Positions 44,232 to 52,971 of a stretch of 64,000 nt of DNA are shown one piece after another (the stretch's first letter is position 1; the number at the start of each line of letters is the position of its first letter). Source of the stretch: MED660 sp002691025 (GTDB taxonomy: Bacteria > Myxococcota_A > UBA9160 > UBA4427); contig NHDZ02000103.1 of the NCBI GenBank assembly GCA_002170485.2, positions 30,208 to 94,207 of the forward strand. The letters are read 5' to 3'. A program made the position numbers and the translations under genes. The notes under the pieces were generated by a model. That model did not search any database and was not told where the DNA came from. It saw only the letters and a program-made list of their open reading frames with translations.

Positions 44232-45101
44232 ATGAAATTCGGATTGATGGCCCCCTATCAACTGGCGCCCGTGGAAGACGGACGCTTTGCCGCAGACCTG
44301 GGCCGATGTGCCGAAGACACGGGGTTTGAATCCATCTGGGCGGTGGATCATGTCGTCATGTGTCCCGACTACGAGTCGAAATACCCTTATGACGCNAGCG
44401 GCCGATCTCCTTTTGATGAGAATGTGATCCAACCCGACCCGCTCATCTGGCTCACCTGGGTCGCCTCNGCCACCACCACGCTGAAATTGGGCACCGGTAT
44501 CCTGATCCTACCCCTGCGTAATCCGGCCGTTCTCGCCAAAGAAGCCGCCAGTCTCGATCGGCTTTCCGGCGGCCGACTCCTGATGGGAATTGGTGTGGGT
44601 TGGGTTGAAGANGAATCCAAAGCCGTAGGCATGGAATTTCGCAACCGAGGCCAGCGGTGTGACGAGTACGTGGGCGCCATGAGAGCGCTNTGGAGCCAAG
44701 GCGCATCNAGCTACCAGGGCGAACATGTTGCTTTCCAGAACGTCGTGAGTNGGCCGGAACCCGTCTCACCNAAAGGCGTCCCNATTCTCGTCGGCGGGCA
44801 CAGCCCGGCGGCCGCCAAGCGAGCGGGTCGACTGGGCGACGGATTCTTTCCACTGGGCGTCTTCGGCCCCGAGTTGGATGANCTCCTGGCCATCATGGCN
44901 GATTCGGCGCGCGAAGCNGGNCGAGACCCCAGTGAAATCGAAGTCACAACNGTAGGCGGTCCGGATCGGGGCTTTGCNGAAGCCTGCCAGGCACAGGGAA
45001 TCACCCGCTTTCTNATCTCACCGTCCAGCGGCGACATGAGCGAGATCCGGACCAGCCTTGAGAGCTTCCAGAAAGATGTAATCGAACCCCTNGGNGATTG
45101 A
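44232..45101 (+). CDS. LLM-class (F420-dependent) oxidoreductase
   Basis: 289 residues with the TIM-barrel of luciferase-like monooxygenases. FESIWAVDHVVM near 34, LGTGILILPLRNPAVLAKEAASLDRLSGGRLLMGIGVGWV near 85-125 and ILVGGHSPAAAKRAGRLGDGFFPLG near 182 match the F420-dependent TIGR03619 subgroup. These enzymes transfer hydride or oxygen using reduced F420 or FMN, often on lipid, sterol or xenobiotic substrates. A second homologue is at 48239. About fourteen Ns fall in this gene. Confidence 0.92.
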   Translation: MKFGLMAPYQLAPVEDGRFAADLGRCAEDTGFESIWAVDHVVMCPDYESKYPYDXSGRSPFDENVIQPDPLIWLTWVAXATTTLKLGTGILILPLRNPAVLAKEAASLDRLSGGRLLMGIGVGWVEXESKAVGMEFRNRGQRCDEYVGAMRAXWSQGAXSYQGEHVAFQNVVSXPEPVSXKGVXILVGGHSPAAAKRAGRLGDGFFPLGVFGPELDXLLAIMXDSAREXXRDPSEIEVTXVGGPDRGFXEACQAQGITRFXISPSSGDMSEIRTSLESFQKDVIEPXXD

Positions 45102-45326
45102 GTCACGGCAAACAGACCCTGACCCGCATCATCCAGCCTTTATAAATCACCCATTCCCTTCAATCCGCACTAGAATCCATTGGCCTGCAAATCAGGTTTG
45201 GGTCAATGCGGTTCAATACCCAAGAAACCTTCTCTTCCCATCGGGCGGGTAAAANCCTCACCTCCCTGATTGATAGATCCAGATCGATATCAACCCACCC
45301 GATTCCCGGAGCCCACGCACACAGAC

Positions 45327-45983
45327 ATGATTCACATGTGGCTCGCAGCACTATTTGGGTTCGGAATGGGTTTCGCTGGCTCCATTCCCCTGGCCGGACC
45401 GACCACCATGCTCNTCCTGAGCTTTGGTATCCAGGGCCGGTTCCGATCCGCCGCCGGCGTNGCCGCCGGATCCGCCCTGCCCGAGGCCGTCTATGCCGCT
45501 CTGGCTTTGTGGGGCTTCGGCNCCCTGATCGAGAAATTCAGCTGGATTGCTCCGGCCTCGCGGGGGTTNGCCATTGCGGTTCTGGTCGTGGTCGGACTCT
45601 TTCTTCTTCTTCGACCGCCTGGACAGAACAGCGAGGCCTCAGAAGAAATCGCTGACCAGACCGGACTGCTTCGATCNTTTCTCCTCGGGATGAGTCTCAC
45701 CGCGTTCAACCCCGCCTTGATCCTCAACTGGGGAGCCGCCGCCACGATGCTCTACTCGCTGGAAGTCCTTGACCCGGACCCGTCTCTTGCGATCCCATTC
45801 GGGTTGGGGGCAGCAGGCGGCNTCCTCAGCTGGTTTGCCATCGTCTTGATCCTGCTGCACCGCTACCACGCTCGCATCTCTCCCACGTTGCGAAGTCGCC
45901 TACTGCGCTCCATGGGAGGAATCTTGATCGGCCTGGCCGCTCTGGCTGTAGCCCGTTCCTGGCTTCGCGGGGATTGGATCTAG
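45327..45983 (+). CDS. LysE family transporter
   Basis: 218 residues from the ATG at 45327. Six helices are predicted. FGFGMGFAGSIPLAGPTTMLXLSFGIQGRFRSAAGXAAGSALPEAVYAALAL near 9-60 is the diagnostic P-G-P-type start of the LysE/RhtB exporters (here SIPLAGPTT). FLLGMSLTAFNPALILNWGAAATML near 130 is the second internal repeat. These inner-membrane proteins export amino acids or similar small molecules. A weak upstream extension is in frame but does not look conserved. Confidence 0.85.
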   Translation: MIHMWLAALFGFGMGFAGSIPLAGPTTMLXLSFGIQGRFRSAAGXAAGSALPEAVYAALALWGFGXLIEKFSWIAPASRGXAIAVLVVVGLFLLLRPPGQNSEASEEIADQTGLLRXFLLGMSLTAFNPALILNWGAAATMLYSLEVLDPDPSLAIPFGLGAAGGXLSWFAIVLILLHRYHARISPTLRSRLLRSMGGILIGLAALAVARSWLRGDWI

Positions 45984-46043
45984 GCCAACCCNGGGCTCGG
46001 GCGTGATTGCGTCGGAGCCTCCAGATGAAGCCTCCGNCCGGCT

Positions 46044-47105
46044 TCAGGATTCGGCATCAAACGATTTCATTTCTTCATCGCGATGCTGCAGGCTCGGCCC
46101 TCCGACCCGCCAGAGGTAGCAACTATTGTTCATTCCGCCGAGAGCACTGATGGGAGCCACCGCGTCACCCGATTGACTTTCAGCCATCCGACCGGCCATG
46201 GAGCCCAGGCATTGTATCAAGGCTGGGCCCACCGAGAGCAGGACGTCCTGCAGCGACTGCCTCTCCGGCTGCTCGGCGAAAAGATCCAACACGCGATGAC
46301 TCAAACCCTGCATCGCGCCCACCCCTCGAAGCGACGAGAGAACCGGTGTCAGATCCTCCCATCCTGCGGAGACGGGAGCACGACGCTTGCGCTGCTCCGC
46401 CTCCAGGGTCTCGAAGGCCATGGAAGGCATCCCGATATCGGAGCGACAACGGATCTCTCTTTGGAAAGCCAGACGATCCAATAGACCCTGGACCCTGGAT
46501 TCCGGACGCATGTGGATATCATTGAGTACAGAGACAACCCGGAGCCGGGCTGGGTCCACCAACTCAAAACCGTCCAATACCAGACTCCGCTTGAAGATCC
46601 TCTCCCCTTTTTCCCGAAAGCCGGAGTCTCCCGAAAAGGCTGCAGAATCAAGAGCCAGCGCTTGCGGGGTCGTGGACCCGAGAAAGTGGGCCAGCGTCAA
46701 CAGGTGAGAGCAACCCAACGGACCCCCGAAACCGGCTTGAAGCCACTTCGAAAAGGATCGGTCCAGGGGTCGACCCACCAGATCCCGAAGCCGCCATGCA
46801 ATGTCTCGGCAGCTTTCGCCGCCCGTCGCCTCCGAGGCCTCAAAGGCAACGATAGGCTGAAGCGGCTCCAGGCTTTCAAGCATGAGATCCGAACGACGAA
46901 CCACGGCCTCAAGCAGCATGTGGTGGATGATTCCCGACGCCTGGAGGTCGCCTCCAGTCGGCACGAAACCCTGCTTCCGGAGGTCAACGATGACGCCTTT
47001 GACTTTCACCCTTTCGGGGCCGTGGTCGAAGATTTCGACCTCGATCGATCGCCCGTGGACCGGTTGCCCCAGTGAAGAGAGGATCGATCGCTGTTCAGAA
47101 CCCAT
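46044..47105 (-). CDS. DUF2889 family protein
   Basis: 353 residues from the ATG at 47105, with AAGGTGA about 8 bases upstream. GGPLGCSHLLTLAHFLGST near 130 and the C-terminal NNSCYLWRVGGPS near 328 match the conserved Cys-His-Leu and Cys-Tyr-x-Trp-Arg features of DUF2889, a family of unknown function often near lipid and steroid metabolism genes. The sequence between residues 180 and 300 is not recognised. No signal peptide is present, so it is cytoplasmic. Confidence 0.65.
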   Translation of the reverse strand: MGSEQRSILSSLGQPVHGRSIEVEIFDHGPERVKVKGVIVDLRKQGFVPTGGDLQASGIIHHMLLEAVVRRSDLMLESLEPLQPIVAFEASEATGGESCRDIAWRLRDLVGRPLDRSFSKWLQAGFGGPLGCSHLLTLAHFLGSTTPQALALDSAAFSGDSGFREKGERIFKRSLVLDGFELVDPARLRVVSVLNDIHMRPESRVQGLLDRLAFQREIRCRSDIGMPSMAFETLEAEQRKRRAPVSAGWEDLTPVLSSLRGVGAMQGLSHRVLDLFAEQPERQSLQDVLLSVGPALIQCLGSMAGRMAESQSGDAVAPISALGGMNNSCYLWRVGGPSLQHRDEEMKSFDAES

Positions 47106-47157
47106 GTCTTTCGTCACCTTCGCAAACCTTGTTTGAATCCATCCAGCTGCAAACCGA

Positions 47158-48072
47158 TCAGAATATGATGGTCCAGCGAAAAGAGCGAGGCGAGACGGCG
47201 AAGTAATGTTTCCTGTACACCCGGCGCGAACTGCCCGCAGCTTTCAATCTCTCGCGCTTTTCCTTCCGCTTTCGGTTGAAGTAGACCACGGCCTTGGACA
47301 CGGCAATACCGAGAGCAGCGCTGATGAACACATCACTCGTCCAATGGGCATCCCGGGCAATTCGCCCCGCCCCCACAGCTCCAGCCAATGAATAGGCAAT
47401 CACCTGCATGTACCACTGGGGATATTGAGAAGTCACCACGCCCGCCATGATGAACGCGCTCGTGGTCTCACCCGACGGCATCGACATCTCGCCGCTGAAA
47501 GGATGGAAGTCCTCTGGGCCAAAATTCCTTCTCGGGCGGGTACGGCCGAACAAGAATTTACCCGCCGTGGTGAACACCACACCGGAAAGGGAGGCCTCCA
47601 CCAGGAGTCGTGCTGTCTCGCGCTCCTTGGGCCGGTCAAAAACCCACCCCGCCAAGGCAAAACCACCGGTAAGAGCGGCCAGACCCGGACCGTTTCCCAG
47701 CCAGCGGATATCGTCTCCGAACTCCTTGAACCCGGGATCGCTCTGACTTTCTTCACGCACGGTCTGATCCACGCCGTAGATCAGGCCTGCCGTTCCCCCC
47801 GCTACAAAGGCTGCTGTCAACCACCCCTTCCAGCGCCAACCCAAAGGTGACTTGGCGATGGACCAGGTGTCCGAGAGTGTGTCATTGGCCAGCGAATAGG
47901 AGAATTCCGCCACCTCTCCGGCGACTTGCTTCGTTTTCGATTCGTCCGGAGCCACCTCGGGTTTCCATTCGGGAAGAAGCAGCTCCTGGGCCTGCAAGGG
48001 CGCCGGAAGCAACCCAGAGGCCAGAGTGACCATCAGGGCGATTAGAGCACCCTGAATTCGAAATCGGCTCAT
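47158..48072 (-). CDS. PAP2-superfamily phosphatase, exported/membrane
   Basis: 304 residues. A signal peptide (about 1-28, ending LQAQ) is followed by a soluble segment and about five helices. The phosphatidic acid phosphatase 2 motifs are KFLFGRTRPR near 173 (K-x6-RP), SMPSGETTSAF near 195 (usually PSGH, here PSGE) and GRIARDAHWTSDV near 239 (the Arg and His of the third motif). Members dephosphorylate undecaprenyl pyrophosphate, lipid A or phosphatidic acid on the periplasmic side. The H-to-E change removes the usual acid residue of motif 2, so activity is uncertain. A basic C-terminal tail follows. Confidence 0.85.
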   Translation of the reverse strand: MSRFRIQGALIALMVTLASGLLPAPLQAQELLLPEWKPEVAPDESKTKQVAGEVAEFSYSLANDTLSDTWSIAKSPLGWRWKGWLTAAFVAGGTAGLIYGVDQTVREESQSDPGFKEFGDDIRWLGNGPGLAALTGGFALAGWVFDRPKERETARLLVEASLSGVVFTTAGKFLFGRTRPRRNFGPEDFHPFSGEMSMPSGETTSAFIMAGVVTSQYPQWYMQVIAYSLAGAVGAGRIARDAHWTSDVFISAALGIAVSKAVVYFNRKRKEKRERLKAAGSSRRVYRKHYFAVSPRSFRWTIIF

Positions 48073-48238
48073 CGGACTTTCTCCATGGGGCTTTGGTAGT
48101 CACTTAGCGGAGTCGTCGCAAGGATCACTTCCGAGCCCAAGACAACGTAACGAATCTCTCCAATTTCGTGGAAATCGAAACGACCGATGGAGCAGACCCT
48201 CCTATAGTGTAGGCCACCGGTTTCGGAATGGATGTGAA

Positions 48239-49099
48239 ATGAAATACTGGCAATCACTCGCTTTCGTCGAAATGGACCAGATCCTTCCTCTGGCCCGATT
48301 CGCAGAAGATCTGGGCTTTCACGGAATCACACTTTCGGATCACCTGATTACTTCCCAGGCACAAGCCGATCGCTATCTCTATTCAGAAGACGGCGAAGTC
48401 CTCTGGCATCCCGATACGCCCTGGCCCGACCCGTGGATCATGGCCACCAGCATCGCTCAAGCCACCACTCGCCTGGAAATCATGACTTGCGTCTACATCC
48501 TTCCCATGCGGGACCCCTTCGGTGCAGCCAAGTCGATTTCAACCGCCGCCTTCCTATCGGAAAACCGGATCAACCTCGGCGTGGGAATCGGCTGGCAGAA
48601 CCTTGAATTTGAACTGACCGGCCAGGACTTCAAGAATCGCGGCAAGCGAACCGACGAAGCCCTCGAAGTGATCCAGAAGTTGATGTCGGGCAAGATGGTC
48701 GACCATCAGGGCGAGTTCTACAATTTCCCCTCGGTCCAGATGTCTCCAGCTCCAACGTCTCCTCTTCCCATCTACGTAGGAGGGCATAGCGAAAAAGCTC
48801 TCCATCGAGCCGCTCGTCACAATGGCTGGCTTGGACTCGGCTATGCGGAACCCGACATCACGAAATTGATTCGACGTCTCCAGGGCCTTCGACGGGAGGC
48901 TGGGGTACAGGACAGGCCCTACGACATCTGGCTGGCCGTGCTGAATCCGGACAAGACGGATTTCAATGAACTGGAAGACCTGGGCGTCACGAGCCTCAGT
49001 GGGGCTCACTTCATGCAGGGAGGGCGAGCTGCTCCCTCGCCCCTGGAAGAAAAGATGAGGCGCATGGAGAATTTTGCGAAGCGATATATCCAGAGTTGA
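48239..49099 (+). CDS. LLM-class F420-dependent oxidoreductase (second copy)
   Basis: 286 residues. LGFHGITLSDHLITS near 27, LEIMTCVYILPMRDPFGAAKSISTAAFLSENRINLGVGIGWQNLEFELTGQDFKNRGKRTDEAL near 79-140 and SPLPIYVGGHSEKALHRAARHNGWLG near 175 define the luciferase-like fold of the TIGR03619/F420 group. It differs clearly from the copy at 44232, so it is not a recent duplicate. It probably acts on an alcohol or ketone of a lipid-type substrate. It is followed by an acyl-CoA carboxylase subunit on the same strand, 120 bases away. Confidence 0.92.
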   Translation: MKYWQSLAFVEMDQILPLARFAEDLGFHGITLSDHLITSQAQADRYLYSEDGEVLWHPDTPWPDPWIMATSIAQATTRLEIMTCVYILPMRDPFGAAKSISTAAFLSENRINLGVGIGWQNLEFELTGQDFKNRGKRTDEALEVIQKLMSGKMVDHQGEFYNFPSVQMSPAPTSPLPIYVGGHSEKALHRAARHNGWLGLGYAEPDITKLIRRLQGLRREAGVQDRPYDIWLAVLNPDKTDFNELEDLGVTSLSGAHFMQGGRAAPSPLEEKMRRMENFAKRYIQS

Positions 49100-49219
49100 G
49101 ACATCCTTGACGAGTGCCCTGGAAGCAATCCGGAAAACCCGGATTCTTTGAATCAAGCCGATTTCAAAAATCAGATGATGCAGAACAGAATGTCACTTTC
49201 TACGTAGTAGGATGAATGC

Positions 49220-50758
49220 ATGGGTGATGAAAAAAACGAACAATCTCCGGACCCGCTCGCGGGCTGGGGAAATCGACTGACCGATCTGGAAAGCCGCCTC
49301 GCCGATGCCCGCTCCATGGGTGGAGACGAAAGGCTTGAACGTCAGGCTTCCCGTGGTGAAATGAATGCGCGGCAACGAATCGATGCCCTCCTCGACCCGG
49401 GCAGTTTCCATGAACTGGGTAGCCTGGTCGGCGCTATCAGTGAAGAAGCCCCGGCAGATGCTTTTCCAGCCGGCCTGGGCCGGATTCATGGCCGACCGGT
49501 CCTGGTGGGGGCCGAGGACTTCACCGTCAAGGGTGGCTCCATCGGTTTGGGGGCCGCCGACAAGCGCTACCGGCTGACCCAACTGGCACGAAGCGAGAAG
49601 GTCCCCCTGATCTTCATTCTCCAAGGAGCAGGTCACCGGATCACGAATGCACTCAAAGGCCACGGTCGAACACCCAACGACCTGCAGGGCCTCGTCGATC
49701 TGGCCGGCATCGTCCCCACGGTCTGTGTGGTTCTCGGAGCGTCCGCGGGACACGGCGCCCTCGCCGCTCCCCTTATGGATTTCGCAATCATGAGTGAAGG
49801 GAGCGCCCTGTTTTCTGCGGGACCGCCGCTTGTGGAAGCCGCCATAGGTGAGAAGGTGGGCAAAGAGGAGCTTGGCGGTCCAGACGTGCATGTGAAAAAA
49901 AGCGGGGTCGCCCACAACGTGGCAGACGATGATGCTTCTGCCTTGGCGATGGCTCGTCGTTATTTGAGCTACATGCCCAGCAATGCATGGCAGTACCCTC
50001 CGGAAACATCCGGTTCCGATACCGATGAGCGCATCCTTCACGAAATCCTGCAGATCGTACCCAACGATGATCGACGTCCCTACCGGATGAGTCGAGTCCT
50101 CCAACTATTGGCGGATCAGGACAGTGTCCTCGAAATCCAACCGCATTTCGGACGGTCGCTGATTACGGCCCTCGCCCGCCTTGGAGGGCGCCCGGTCGCC
50201 ATCGTGGCCAATGATCCGAGTCATCGCGCTGGCACCTTTGATCGCACAGCCGCCGAGAAAGGCGCCCGCTTCCTTGAAATCATGGGCGGCTTCCATCTCC
50301 CGACCATTTTCCTCGCCGACAATCCCGGCGTCATGGCCGGTACAGCGGCCGAGCAGGAAGGTGCCCTTCGGGCAGCCGCTCGCATGTTCGCCGCCCAGCA
50401 CAGGATCACCGGGCCCAAACTCCATGTCACCTTCCGCAAGGCCTTCGGCTTCGGCAGCAGCATCATGGCCATGAACCCGTTTGACGGGCAAACCCTTTGT
50501 GTCGCCTTTCCCGGCGCGACGCTGGGCGCCATGCCGGCTCGTGGCGGAGGCGCAGCCGCCCACTCCGATACCTCCGAGCAGGCCTCGCTGGACGCCGCCG
50601 AATCCGGCGGCCCCTACCGCATTGCCGACACCATGGGGTTCGATGAAATCATCGACCCCAGACAGCTCCGCAACGTCCTCTTGCGAGGGCTCGACCTGAC
50701 AGGCCCTCGACGAGCCCAGCCGGCCGCTCCAGCGGCCCGCTTTGGCGCCCTGCCCTGA
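49220..50758 (+). CDS. Acyl-CoA carboxylase carboxyltransferase (beta) subunit
   Basis: 512 residues, full length for the PccB/AccD5 family. Two crotonase-like halves are visible. The N-terminal half has the acyl-CoA region AEDFTVKGGSIGLGAADKRYRLTQLA near 97 and ASAGHGALAAPLMDFAIMSEGSALFSAGPPLVEAAIGEKVGKEELGG near 174. The C-terminal biotin half has PTIFLADNPGVMAGTAAEQEGALRAAARMF near 355. The enzyme transfers CO2 from carboxybiotin to acyl-CoA. No biotin carboxylase alpha gene is adjacent, so the holoenzyme must be completed by a partner elsewhere. Confidence 0.93.
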   Translation: MGDEKNEQSPDPLAGWGNRLTDLESRLADARSMGGDERLERQASRGEMNARQRIDALLDPGSFHELGSLVGAISEEAPADAFPAGLGRIHGRPVLVGAEDFTVKGGSIGLGAADKRYRLTQLARSEKVPLIFILQGAGHRITNALKGHGRTPNDLQGLVDLAGIVPTVCVVLGASAGHGALAAPLMDFAIMSEGSALFSAGPPLVEAAIGEKVGKEELGGPDVHVKKSGVAHNVADDDASALAMARRYLSYMPSNAWQYPPETSGSDTDERILHEILQIVPNDDRRPYRMSRVLQLLADQDSVLEIQPHFGRSLITALARLGGRPVAIVANDPSHRAGTFDRTAAEKGARFLEIMGGFHLPTIFLADNPGVMAGTAAEQEGALRAAARMFAAQHRITGPKLHVTFRKAFGFGSSIMAMNPFDGQTLCVAFPGATLGAMPARGGGAAAHSDTSEQASLDAAESGGPYRIADTMGFDEIIDPRQLRNVLLRGLDLTGPRRAQPAAPAARFGALP

Positions 50759-51050
50759 GCCTTTACCCCTAAGGGCCCTAGGCCCCTCAAGCTGCTCACA
50801 CGAGCCACACCCTTCCAAGGTTTTCATTCCTTCGGAATTCGGCCCCCTTTTGCGCCGAACCCCTGGGTGGCGTGATCCAAAGCGCCGGAGCACGCCGACT
50901 GCCTCACAAAAGAGGCCGTTGTGTGAAGCACTTAACAGTCCGGCGAAAGCCTGAGTACCAGAATGGGAGACAAGTCGGAAAGACGCACCTCCATCACAAC
51001 CCTCCGGCGAATACAACCCTACAGACCCCATCAAAATCAGGAGCGAAATC

Positions 51051-51650
51051 ATGGAAAATGCGACTCAAGCGAGATTCATCAATGCAGATCAAACGCTCAT
51101 CGAGGCTCTCTCCAACGGTGAGAACGGGCGTTTCCAGGAACTCTACCGGACCTATCGCGATCGTATCTTCGGCTTTGCGATGCGACGCAGTGGCAACAGG
51201 GCCGATGCCGAAGACATCACACAGGAGACCTTCCTCCAGGTCCATCGATCAATTTCGACCTACAAAGGCCGGGCCAGTTTTTCTACCTGGATCTTCGGAA
51301 TCGCACACCATACAACCTGCCGGCATTTCAGACGACAAAGCAAGAATACCTACTCGATCGAAAACGAAGGTCATCTTGCGAGCGACTTCGAACAAACTTC
51401 CGAAGAAAGACGTCTGGACGCGCTTCGAGCCCTCAAGAGCTGCACCGACACCCTGGCCCGATCACGTCAGCCCGAGCACATGGAGATTTTTCGACTCTTC
51501 TATGGCGAAAACAAACCCATCCGTACCATCGCTGAACTGACAGGAAAGCCCGTGGACAGCATCAAGGACAGTTTGAGACGAAGTCGCAACCTTCTGATCC
51601 GCGACCTACCTGATCTGAAATTGATCCTGGATACGGCCCACAGCGCATGA
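51051..51650 (+). CDS. ECF RNA polymerase sigma factor
   Basis: 199 residues. Region 2 is FQELYRTYRDRIFGFAMRRSGNRADAEDITQETFLQVHRSI near 28-68, including the core-binding DAEDITQETF and the -10-recognising helix. FSTWIFGIAHHTTCRHFRR near 76 is the end of sigma-2. Region 4, with the helix-turn-helix IRTIAELTGKPVDSIKDSLRRSRNLL near 160-186, recognises the -35 element. No anti-sigma gene is visible beside it: the next gene is on the opposite strand and the 292-base upstream gap shows no open frame. Control may be by an unlinked factor. Confidence 0.92.
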   Translation: MENATQARFINADQTLIEALSNGENGRFQELYRTYRDRIFGFAMRRSGNRADAEDITQETFLQVHRSISTYKGRASFSTWIFGIAHHTTCRHFRRQSKNTYSIENEGHLASDFEQTSEERRLDALRALKSCTDTLARSRQPEHMEIFRLFYGENKPIRTIAELTGKPVDSIKDSLRRSRNLLIRDLPDLKLILDTAHSA

Positions 51651-51770
51651 AATCATGTCCCGTACCATGCGGGATCGGCGATCGCGAACAGGGAAAGCAA
51701 CTTCGAGAGCCGATCCCGTACTGGCCGGGAAAGCAGCGGAGGAATGACGCTTTCGACCCTCGCCGGACGC

Positions 51771-52118
51771 TCAGTTGACGATGCGAGGCTTGGAGCGATA
51801 GCGACCCGAGTGGGGACCTTCAAAGATCTCATTCACCTGGGGGTGTCGACAGGGTTCACCCGACTCATCGGGCAGTAGGTTCTGCTCGGACACATAGGCC
51901 ACATAGGTAGTCTCATCATTTTCCGCCAAAAGGTGATAGTAGGGCTGGTCTTTCGCGGGCCGGACCTCTTCCGGGATGGACAGCCACCACTCTTCCGAGT
52001 TGTTGAACGTGGGGTCTACATCGAAGATCACACCGCGAAATGGATGGATCCGATGACGGACGATTTCCCCGATTCCAAAGCGTGCCTTCCGCATATCAGG
52101 CAATCTGCTCCCTTTCAT
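51771..52118 (-). CDS. hspQ: Heat shock protein HspQ (YccV-like)
   Basis: 115 residues from the ATG at 52118; an internal ATG at 52094 (MRKARFGIG) is also plausible. RFGIGEIVRHRIHPFRGVIFDVDPTF near 12-37 and QPYYHLLAENDETTYVAYVSEQNLLPDESGEPCRHPQV near 57-94 match the HspQ/hemimethylated-DNA-binding fold. HspQ acts as a specificity factor for the Lon protease and was first described through DnaA and DNA binding. It sits alone on the minus strand between the sigma factor and the LpoB-like gene. Confidence 0.88.
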   Translation of the reverse strand: MKGSRLPDMRKARFGIGEIVRHRIHPFRGVIFDVDPTFNNSEEWWLSIPEEVRPAKDQPYYHLLAENDETTYVAYVSEQNLLPDESGEPCRHPQVNEIFEGPHSGRYRSKPRIVN

Positions 52119-52357
52119 CAACTTGAAGTCCTGAGTCTAGCTTGGATCTCCTGTTTGTTCGTGATATCCGGTTCCCCCTTCTCAATCAAGCCAGGCTCCA
52201 ACTCCTTCGCGCCTCCGAAAAGGCCTGCCTCGGCTGGAAGTCTCCGATTTCGAGCGCGGGCAAAACCCGGACGGTCTCCCTCTTCGATTTCAGAGGGGCG
52301 AAATCTCACAAGTGTGCCACCATTCGGACTTGAACCTGTCTCACTGAGGAGATTTTC

Positions 52358-52966
52358 ATGAGCAAAAAAAGCATCGGATTCCTTCTTCTGGTAGCCCTGC
52401 TTCCCGTTCTCGCCTGTGCACCTCGAGCCATGCGCGGAGGCGCGGGCACAGAAAATCCGAACATGGATCAGCCGGCCATGAGCACGACACTCGATCGAAC
52501 CGACATCGAGTACCTCGTGAGCAACAATCTCGACGCCCTGTACGATTCACGCTTCTGGAAATCAGATGTGTCGGGAGCCTCCCAGAGACCCGTCATGGCC
52601 ATCTGGCCGATCGAGAATTCCACCTCGGAACATCTGGAAGATCAGATGCTCACCCTTCTCTCCTCCATCGAGACCAGTCTTGTCAACAGCGGCATGGTTC
52701 AGGTCGTGGCTCGTTCTCGGCAAGCAGAACTCGCGCGAGAGATCGGAATCCAGCAAGGCGACATCTACGACGCCAGCAAAGCCGCACGACTCGGCAAGCA
52801 GATCGGGGCCAAATACTTTGTCACGGGTAAGCTGACAGCCGTGGACGAGCGAATCCAGAAGACCCGACGGCTCCAGTACACGCTCTTCTTGCAGATCATC
52901 CAGATCGAAACCGGTATCGTTGAATTCCAGAATGAGACCACGAGAAGCAAGGCCCTCAAGGGCTGA
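52358..52966 (+). CDS. LpoB-like penicillin-binding-protein activator lipoprotein
   Basis: 202 residues. The lipobox VLACAPR gives Cys20. A short disordered linker leads to the LpoB core: RPVMAIWPIENSTSEHLEDQMLTLLSSIETSLVNSGMVQVVAR near 77-120, followed by AARLGKQIGAKYFVTGKLTAVDE near 142. E. coli LpoB activates PBP1b from the outer membrane, but in other phyla this COG3417 family has unknown partners. The COG3014-like gene starts five bases after its stop, the usual genomic pairing, so they are one operon. Confidence 0.88.
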   Translation: MSKKSIGFLLLVALLPVLACAPRAMRGGAGTENPNMDQPAMSTTLDRTDIEYLVSNNLDALYDSRFWKSDVSGASQRPVMAIWPIENSTSEHLEDQMLTLLSSIETSLVNSGMVQVVARSRQAELAREIGIQQGDIYDASKAARLGKQIGAKYFVTGKLTAVDERIQKTRRLQYTLFLQIIQIETGIVEFQNETTRSKALKG

Positions 52967-52971
52967 GTTTG

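Noticed and set aside
50759..51050. GGGCC-CTA-GGCCC hairpin after the carboxylase gene
   Set aside because: The stem is only five pairs, has no T-run and is likely a chance palindrome in GC-rich spacer.
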